A stretch of DNA of 64,000 nucleotides. It comes from Liolophura sinensis. Taxonomy: Eukaryota; Mollusca; Polyplacophora; Chitonida; Chitonidae. The position numbers and the translations under genes were made by a program. Positions 57,906-64,000 of the stretch are shown here, one piece after another (positions within the stretch are counted from its first letter, which is position 1; every line of letters starts with the position of its first letter). The DNA lies in assembly GCF_032854445.1 (NCBI RefSeq), contig NC_088306.1:22227764-22291763 (forward strand), given 5' to 3'. The notes under the pieces were generated by a model that saw only the letters and a program-made list of their open reading frames with translations, made no database searches and was not told the DNA's origin.

Positions 57906-60900
57906 TTGAAACTGCAGAGAGAGAGAGAGGAAAGGGAGAGGGAAGTGCAGAGAGAGGAAAGGGAGAGGGAAGTGCAGAGAGAGAGAGAGGAGAGAGAAAT
58001 GCAAGAAAGAGAGAGGGAAAGGGAATTGGAGTTTCAAATGAAAAAGTTAGAGGTTGAGAGAGGTGAGAAACCGGGTCCTTCCGGTAGACAGGATTCAGGA
58101 TTTGATGTGACCAAATACATTCGGTTAGTTCCATCCTTTCAGGAAAAAGAGGTGGATAAGTATTTTCTGCATTTTGAGAAAATTGCAAATAGCTTGAAGT
58201 GGCCTAAAGAGTTCTGGACTATGTTATTACAGAGTGTGCTAATTGGAAAGGCCAGGGAAATTTATACTCAGTTAAGTGTAGAGAATGCTTCCAATTATGA
58301 CTATGTGAAAGAGGTAATTTTGAAGGGTTATGAATTGGTGCCTGAAGCTTACCGCCAGAAATTTCGTAACTGTGAAAAAGGTAGAGATCAGGCATACGTT
58401 GAGTTTGGTCGAGCTAAGGAGCAGTTGTTTGATCGCTGGTGTATAGCCAAGAAAATAGGCAAGGATTTTGAAAGTTTGCGTCAGCTTGTGCTGGTAGAAG
58501 AGTTCAAGCGTTGTATTCATAATGATGTAAAGGTGTTCGTTCATGTGCAGAAGGCGAGTACACTTGAAGAGGCAACCAGTTTAGCTGATGATTATTCCTT
58601 GACACATAAGGTTACATACACGGGTAAGCCATTTAATTCATTTACACGTAGAAATACCCAGTCACATGCAACAGGTAGAGGTAGCTCTACACAGAAGAGT
58701 TCTACACCAGGCTCCAATGGTTCTACAGCTCATGGTTCACGGAGCTCAGATTGGAATGGTAGTCCTCGAAATAGGGTTACTTGTAATTTTTGCAAGCGGG
58801 TAGGTCACGTGATGAGTGAATGTTACAAGTTGAAAAGGATACGGGAAGCTCAGAATGAGTCTAAGCCCACAGGTCTTTGTGTTACAATGCACAAAACATT
58901 GCCGGAGGTTACATCAGCAGTTAAAAGCAGATCTGAGTTAGCTGATATGGGATTGGATAAGATTCCCAAATGCTCTATGGATAGCTTCGCTCCGTTTATC
59001 AATTCTGGTTCAGTGTCGCTTAGAAGCGACATGTCTTGTGCTACCCCTATAAAGATATTAAGGGATACTGGGGCATCTCAGTCTCTGTTGTTGATGAATA
59101 CTCTGCCCTTTTCTGAAGAGTCATACTCTGGGGTTCGTGCCCTTATTAGAGGTGTAGAGTCTAGTGACTTTGTCAGTGTTCCCCTTCATGATATTTATTT
59201 GTCATCAGATTTGATATCTGGACCTGTCAGGGTAGGCATTAAGCCTTCATTACCTTTTGAGGGTATTCATTTGTTGTTGGGAAATGACTTAGCACATGAT
59301 AAGGTTACTGTTGATCCCTTAATGGTTGATAAGCCTTCTCTGAATTCAGTCACAGAGCCAGTTGAAAGCGAGATAGCGGGTTTATATCCTTCCTGTGTTG
59401 TTACAAGAGCTATGTCTAGAAAAGTCAGTACAGACCAGGGTAGTACTGTTGATTTGAGCGAGACTTTTCTCAACAACATGTTGGATGGAGATTCTTCCAA
59501 ATTAGACAGCCAGCAGGAAGTAGATACTAATTCTGTTAGTGGTGATCAGCCATTTTGTAGGACTGAGTTGATTGCTGAACAACACAGTGATCCAAGTATT
59601 TCTTGCTTGTTTAATGATGCAGCTAAAGATGGTGAATCTTTACCTGACCCATGCTACTACTATGTCAAGTCTGGCATATTGATGCGGCAGTGGAGGCCTC
59701 CCGATGTTTCTTTGGAGGATGAATGGGCAGTTAAGCATCAGGTAGTTGTGCCCAAGTCTTATCGTAAAGACATACTGACCATAGCGCATGAAACGCCGTT
59801 AGCAGGTCATTTAGGTGTTAATAAGACCTATCATAAGATTCTCAGTCATTTTTATTGGCCAGGAATAAGGAAAGATGTTACTGAATTTTGCAGGTCTTGT
59901 CATACATGTCAGTTAGTGGGGAAACCTAACCAGACAATCCCCAAGGCAGCCTTGAGGCCTATTCCTGCAATTGGTGAGCCATTCAGTAGAATCTTAATAG
60001 ATTGTGTTGGTCCGCTACCTAAGACAAAGTCTGGAAATCAGTATATGTTAACCATAATGTGTACTTCAACTCGTTTCCCTGAGGCAATTCCACTAAGGAA
60101 TATTACTGCCAAGACTGTAATTAAGGCTTTAGTTAAGTTCTTCACCATGTTTGGTCTGCCTAAGTCAGTACAGTCAGACCAGGGTTCAAATTTCATGTCT
60201 GGTGTGTTCCAACAAGTTATGCATGAGCTAGGTATTAGCCAGTATAAGTCCTCAGCTTATCACCCACAAAGTCAAGGAGCACTAGAGAGATTCCATCAGA
60301 CACTGAAAAGTATGATAAGAACTTACTGCTTTGAGACAGGGAAAGATTGGGACGAGGGTGTACCTTTGTTAATGTTTGCTGTAAGAGAGTCTGTACAAGA
60401 GTCACTTAGATTTAGTCCATTTGAGCTTGTGTTTGGCCATACTGTGCGTGGTCCACTACAGTTGTTCAAGGAAAAGTTTGTGTCTGGTGATAGTGACAAT
60501 GTTAACCTATTACAGTATGTGTCAAGTTTTCGTACTAAGCTCAACAGAGTATGTGAGTTAGCCAGAGAGAATCTTACAGCTTCTCAGAAGAGTATGAAAA
60601 CTAAGTATGACAAAGAGACAGTAAGACGCAGATTTGAAGTTGGTCAGAAGGTATTGGCCTTACTTCCAGTTAGTGGTAGGCCACTTGAAGCTCGTTATTT
60701 TGGACCTTATGTAGTAGACAAGAGGCTAAGTGATCTTAATTATATTATTTTCACTCCTGATCGGCGCAAATCTAGACAACTTTGTCACATTAACATGTTA
60801 AAGCCATATGTAGACAGAGATAGCACTGATCTCAATGTTGTACATCCTAGTGGAGTTGCTATCTCTTGTTTTCCAGTGCCAAGTTGTAAGAGAGAGTTAA

Positions 60901-60935
60901 AGCGTTTTTTTGGGCATGGCAGGTTATTATCGTAA
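57906..60935 (+). CDS. Retrotransposon gag-protease-integrase ORF
   Basis: A 1009-codon frame with no ATG at its 5' end, so it is probably truncated. Residues 1-55 are Arg/Glu repeats (coiled coil). The gag core follows, then a CCHC knuckle CNFCKRVGHVMSEC (residues 293-306). Protease DTGAS starts at residue 387. The integrase zinc domain has H628, H635 and C665/C668, and the catalytic triad is D699, D758, E794 with exact D-35-E spacing. The frame ends in a chromodomain-less integrase tail and then enters an RT-like ELKRF segment before TAA. The product would act in particle assembly, processing and integration. Confidence 0.9.
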   Translation: MKLQREREEREREVQREEREREVQREREEREMQERERERELEFQMKKLEVERGEKPGPSGRQDSGFDVTKYIRLVPSFQEKEVDKYFLHFEKIANSLKWPKEFWTMLLQSVLIGKAREIYTQLSVENASNYDYVKEVILKGYELVPEAYRQKFRNCEKGRDQAYVEFGRAKEQLFDRWCIAKKIGKDFESLRQLVLVEEFKRCIHNDVKVFVHVQKASTLEEATSLADDYSLTHKVTYTGKPFNSFTRRNTQSHATGRGSSTQKSSTPGSNGSTAHGSRSSDWNGSPRNRVTCNFCKRVGHVMSECYKLKRIREAQNESKPTGLCVTMHKTLPEVTSAVKSRSELADMGLDKIPKCSMDSFAPFINSGSVSLRSDMSCATPIKILRDTGASQSLLLMNTLPFSEESYSGVRALIRGVESSDFVSVPLHDIYLSSDLISGPVRVGIKPSLPFEGIHLLLGNDLAHDKVTVDPLMVDKPSLNSVTEPVESEIAGLYPSCVVTRAMSRKVSTDQGSTVDLSETFLNNMLDGDSSKLDSQQEVDTNSVSGDQPFCRTELIAEQHSDPSISCLFNDAAKDGESLPDPCYYYVKSGILMRQWRPPDVSLEDEWAVKHQVVVPKSYRKDILTIAHETPLAGHLGVNKTYHKILSHFYWPGIRKDVTEFCRSCHTCQLVGKPNQTIPKAALRPIPAIGEPFSRILIDCVGPLPKTKSGNQYMLTIMCTSTRFPEAIPLRNITAKTVIKALVKFFTMFGLPKSVQSDQGSNFMSGVFQQVMHELGISQYKSSAYHPQSQGALERFHQTLKSMIRTYCFETGKDWDEGVPLLMFAVRESVQESLRFSPFELVFGHTVRGPLQLFKEKFVSGDSDNVNLLQYVSSFRTKLNRVCELARENLTASQKSMKTKYDKETVRRRFEVGQKVLALLPVSGRPLEARYFGPYVVDKRLSDLNYIIFTPDRRKSRQLCHINMLKPYVDRDSTDLNVVHPSGVAISCFPVPSCKRELKRFFGHGRLLS

Positions 60936-61470
60936 GTTCTGTAGGAACTTTTCATTTGTTAGTGAGCCACTAACTCAGCTGTTAAAGAAAGGTGCTAAAT
61001 TCTTGTGGTCCATTGAGTGTCAGAGATCTTTTGATAGATTAAAGGCCATGCTAAGCAGCGGCCCCATACTTGTAGCACCTGATTTTAATTTACCATTTAA
61101 GCTAGCTGTTGATGCTAGTGATATATCTGCTGGGGCAGTTTTGTTACAAGAAAATGAAACAGATCACGTTGATCACCCTGTATGTTTTTTCTCTCGCAAA
61201 TTTGACAAGTGCCAGAGAAATTATTCAACAATAGAAAAGGAGTGTCTGTCCTTGATTCTAGCATTACAGCATTTTGAAGTATATGTGAATTCCTCAAGTT
61301 ACCCCATTGTTGTGTATACAGATCACAATCCCTTAACCTTCTTGCACAAACTAAAAGGTAAAAACCGAAGATTGTTACGGTGGAGTTTGCTTTTGCAAGA
61401 ATTTAATCTAGAGATTAGGCACATAAAAGGGAAAGATAATGTGATTGCTGATTGTTTGTCACGTGTCTAG
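60910..61470 (+). CDS. Retrotransposon RT-tail/RNase H ORF
   Basis: Overlaps the end of the upstream frame at a 7-T run (60905-60911). It starts inside the conserved GMAGYYRKF motif that lies C-terminal to the RT palm in gypsy elements. RNase H follows with acidic residues in AVDASDISAGA, IEKECLSLI, VVYTDHNP and KGKDNVIADCLSR. One extra T relative to the expected frame separates it from the upstream ORF. It ends about 115 bp before the LTR. Confidence 0.85.
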   Translation: MGMAGYYRKFCRNFSFVSEPLTQLLKKGAKFLWSIECQRSFDRLKAMLSSGPILVAPDFNLPFKLAVDASDISAGAVLLQENETDHVDHPVCFFSRKFDKCQRNYSTIEKECLSLILALQHFEVYVNSSSYPIVVYTDHNPLTFLHKLKGKNRRLLRWSLLLQEFNLEIRHIKGKDNVIADCLSRV

Positions 61471-61572
61471 TTGGTTTTCTGCAGCTTTGTTTTTATAGAC
61501 TGTGGTAAACGTTATTATTATTCGTGATTATGAATATGTTAAAGAAAGTTTTATGCAAAACTTTCTTTCCCT

Positions 61573-61584
61573 GAAGGGTGGGGG
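61573..61584 (+). promoter_or_regulatory. Polypurine tract of the LTR element
   Basis: GAAGGGTGGGGG immediately precedes the LTR start, the expected plus-strand primer position. Confidence 0.75.
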
Positions 61585-62600
61585 TGTTATGTATGACTAT
61601 TTAACGTCTTCATGTACTGTTAGTCTGCGGACCTTTGTGTTGTATGTTATAAGCATAACAGGCCCTGTTATATATGTACAGTGCGGACCTGGCCGAAAGC
61701 ACCGTGTTCAATGCTCTGTTTATTTAACTGGCTGTTCATTGGCTGTTAAACTCGGTGTTTAAAAATAGTTGAATCCACCTGGCACGTATATAAGCCGTGT
61801 TTTCTGTGCAGAGGGGAGGTATTTTTGCTGCATCCACTGGGAGCCAGGAGAGTGTGAGACGCTCTCGTATCGAGTCCATTATTTTGATATGAGCTGGTGA
61901 TGCCAGTTTCATTTGGGAGGACAGTTTTTTATGCCGGCACCGTTTGTGTACCACAGTAGTACTGATGTCTGATTTATGTGAATTTCTGCGGAAGTCACGT
62001 TTATTGGTGTTCGGATCTTTATTATGATTATACAGTGTGGACTGTGTAATTTGTTTAACACGCTGACCTCACCTGACCGACAAGGTCGTCAAGGACTCTA
62101 AACTGAAGTTTTCAGTTTTGCAAAGGACGTTCGTTCTGCCACAAGGTGACATTACTCTACGTCTCTGAACGGCTCGTTTGTGAGCTTCTGCGGGAGCTGT
62201 GACTGATCTGAAGTGGATTATACCTCCATGCCTGTATTTACCCTGTGTTGTGCTCTGCGGGTGTGACGTCATTCAAAGGCTTGACTGTTCCAGTTCTGTG
62301 TAACCTGTGTACTGTGTTCGTGTTCGCTAACCTGGCGAAGTACCTGTCTAGGACAATTTGTGACTTGTGTGAATTGTGTGTTTATCCCATGGTCTTTACG
62401 TTGGATTTCCTGGAATACATTCCTTGGGATGCAAAGGTGAACTGGAAACTTGTAAAGACCGGTAATACTGATGTGTATGTTGTTGTTGTTGTTGAACTGT
62501 CTGTAAAACTGTACGTCTCATTTTATATATAAAGCATTGTTTACATTGTAATATTGAGTCACTGAGTCTGTTTTCTGTTGCCGTTTTCAATACCGTAACA
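61585..62600 (+). repeat. 3' LTR (1016 bp, TGTTATG...CGTAACA)
   Basis: The termini are short inverted repeats of the TG..CA type and directly follow the polypurine tract. A TATATAA at 61787-61793 would be the U3 promoter; a TATAAAGC near 62528 is a possible poly(A) signal. The right border is base-exact because the MYND duplicate resumes at 62601. Confidence 0.85.
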
Positions 62601-63157
62601 GTAGGAGATGCAAGTCTTGTGCTATTGGTAGGATCAGCCTGTGGGTTATTCTTGGGGCCTTCGGGTTTCCACAAAAACACACAAGTCTTTATGTGTTCTG
62701 GCCAGTGGCCTTGTTTACATGAGTCTGAACAGTAGGCTGTGGTCCTGCAATTGGGACACGGTTTTAGATCTTCATCATAGACTTCGCAGTTTGCGCACTG
62801 CTGAACGCGATTGGAAGAATCACTGCTGGCATTCTGCGAAGACCATCTGCAGGTGACTTTGTGCTCGGGCCAGTGTGCTCGCTGACATAACTTTGAACAG
62901 TAGGCTGTAGTTTTGCAACCAGTGCACTTCTTCAATTCTCCACCAGTTTTGTTACAGTTTGCGCACTGTTGATCATGATTCAGACAATTCTTGCTGGTCT
63001 TAGACCCTTTACACTTGACTTTGTGTGTGGGCCAATGTTCTAGTTGACAAGATTTTGAGCAGTACGCCGTAGTTTTGCAGCCAGAACATCTTTTGAAGAC
63101 TCCAACATGGGTCTTGCAGTTGGAACATGACTGTTTAACTTGTTTCGTGGATTCCAT
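62601..63157 (-). pseudogene. Truncated MYND-finger paralogue (3 fingers), cut by LTR element
   Basis: A near-identical copy of protein A exon 1 from its MESTKQ start. It has one 56-residue finger unit fewer (the end of finger 2 is joined to the end of finger 3) and breaks after RLASPT at base 62601. Base 62600 is the last base of a retrotransposon LTR. The C-terminal domain and terminal exon are absent from the window. The frame reads on by chance into the antisense of the LTR. Confidence 0.85.
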
Positions 63158-63954
63158 GGATCTTAGATCTTGTGCAATTAACTTTGTGTCTAGTCCAGCG
63201 TTCGCGCTGACAGCCCCTCGGGCTACCACAAAAAAAAAGAACACACCGGAACACAAATATTCACAATACTGTGACACAATGTTACCACTACAATGGTCGA
63301 AGACTTCAGTTGTTGAATATGAGTCCACCCCGAATCCAAAATCAAACCCCTTCTGGGGCACACTGAGCTCCGAACTACTTTCAGCTCGTAATACCCCGTG
63401 AGCTAGTACAGTGCACAGGTACAAGGTGACGTGAGCTTATCGGAATAGAAAGCCCCGCCTATAAATTACGTGTAGAATGAGGTCATTTAATCTAATACCA
63501 CAGGACATTTCTAAACCCACGGATCACTTACAAGAAATAGAAAAGCAATTCGACATATCTGGGGTTGCTTTCATTTTCTGTTTCATATATAAGCGAGAAT
63601 ATAGGTAGGCCGGCTAAAACTAGTATTAAGCAGATTCTGGTACCCATTCGACTTCGTAACTGTTAGTCGTAGCGACGTAAACATACCAAGGTCAATGATT
63701 GCCTGTGCGCAGTAACACTTTCCAGAAATGGATATTGCTATGAGTTTGCACCAACATGCCGTTGTTGCTGTAGACCTGTAAAGTACTTGGCTTTCTTACT
63801 TACTAGTTAACGGTATGCTGTGGAATTTTTCACTATTAACAAGGTGACCGTCGACAGAAAGGTTTAGGCTCCTGTGGACAATCAGAAAAAAGGGGTGCAG
63901 TAAAACGCTTCAACGGGTGACAAATGTCACAATAAGCAATTGATCTTCGGTGAA

Positions 63955-64000
63955 CTATGAGAAGGTCTGCCAGCAACCTATTGATGGTCGTGGGTTTCCC
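63955..64000 (+). mobile_element. SINE start, cut by the window edge
   Basis: Same insertion as 42838-42987, carried in the duplication. Confidence 0.8.

Larger units (their letters stand above)
57780..62600 (+). mobile_element. Defective Ty3/gypsy-type LTR retrotransposon, 5'-truncated
   Basis: The order read is gag (charged coiled coil, zinc knuckle), aspartic protease, integrase, RT tail plus RNase H, polypurine tract, and a 1016-bp 3' LTR. No 5' LTR or primer-binding site is found; the left edge near 57780-57850 is G-rich and unclear. Integrase upstream of RNase H is the order of Gmr1-like gypsy elements rather than ordinary Ty3/gypsy. The RT finger/palm region, including the catalytic YxDD, is missing, and a 7-T run shifts the frame, so this copy cannot be autonomous. 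Confidence 0.85.
62601..64000. repeat. Segmental duplication of 41308-42883
   Basis: The duplicated block covers the finger exon, its 5' flank and part of a SINE, up to the window edge. Differences are the 168-bp finger deletion and small indels (for example in the A run near 63235 and in the GTGG stretch near 63877). High identity in non-coding flank implies a recent event. Confidence 0.9.

Noticed and set aside
57718-58188. Reverse ORF rich in Ser/Pro/Leu
   Set aside because: Antisense of the Arg/Glu-coding purine-rich gag start.
62396-62600. Extension of the truncated MYND ORF into 65 more codons
   Set aside because: This stretch is antisense LTR sequence; continuation of the frame is accidental.

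Overview
This window is eukaryotic nuclear DNA, most likely from a mollusc or another lophotrochozoan. The evidence is that genes are split by GT-AG introns. The intervening DNA is AT-rich and carries about 28 copies of one tRNA-derived SINE whose tail ends in AATCAAATAAATAAAT. There are also TIR elements (MITEs), minisatellites, a Penelope-like element, and an expanded family of multi-MYND-finger proteins. No bacterial-style operon, CRISPR array or prophage is present. Exact species cannot be read from the sequence.

Region 1 (about 5.5-21.3 kb, + strand) is one gene with six coding exons. The exons join in phase to give an 816-residue protein with an N-terminal CABIT domain, a proline-rich linker with Tyr motifs and a C-terminal SAM domain. 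This is the architecture of GAREM, an adaptor in receptor-tyrosine-kinase to ERK signalling. Its introns hold SINEs, a decayed Penelope-like retroelement, a MITE, and a 34-bp minisatellite that repeats the exon 2 splice-donor region.

Region 2 (about 23.7-29.3 kb, - strand) is a four-exon gene for a 185-residue secreted peptidoglycan recognition protein that keeps the zinc-amidase residues. Its 3' side runs into about 12 copies of a 106-bp tandem repeat that resembles its own stop-codon/3'UTR sequence.

Region 3 (29.3-38.5 kb) has no supported gene. It holds SINEs, MITEs, a foldback DNA transposon with a Myb-like coding scrap, and short tandem repeats.

Region 4 (38.5-64 kb, - strand) is a cluster of multi-MYND-finger genes. 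Two look intact (4 and 7 fingers). Each is a long finger exon followed, after an intron, by a 219-bp terminal exon. An orphan terminal exon (45.4-45.6 kb) lies in a locally duplicated block. A third finger exon (62.6-63.2 kb, 3 fingers) is cut off exactly at the 3' LTR end of a defective Ty3/gypsy-type retrotransposon (57.8-62.6 kb). That element has integrase upstream of RNase H and lacks the reverse-transcriptase core. A CpG-rich block at 46.1-47.6 kb has unusual composition and unidentified ORFs.

The genes do not form a pathway. PGRP is an innate immune gene, GAREM is a signalling adaptor, and the MYND family is of unknown function. The most notable theme is local sequence amplification at gene edges: at a splice donor, at a stop codon/3'UTR, within finger-coding repeats, and at a duplication boundary marked by an LTR.
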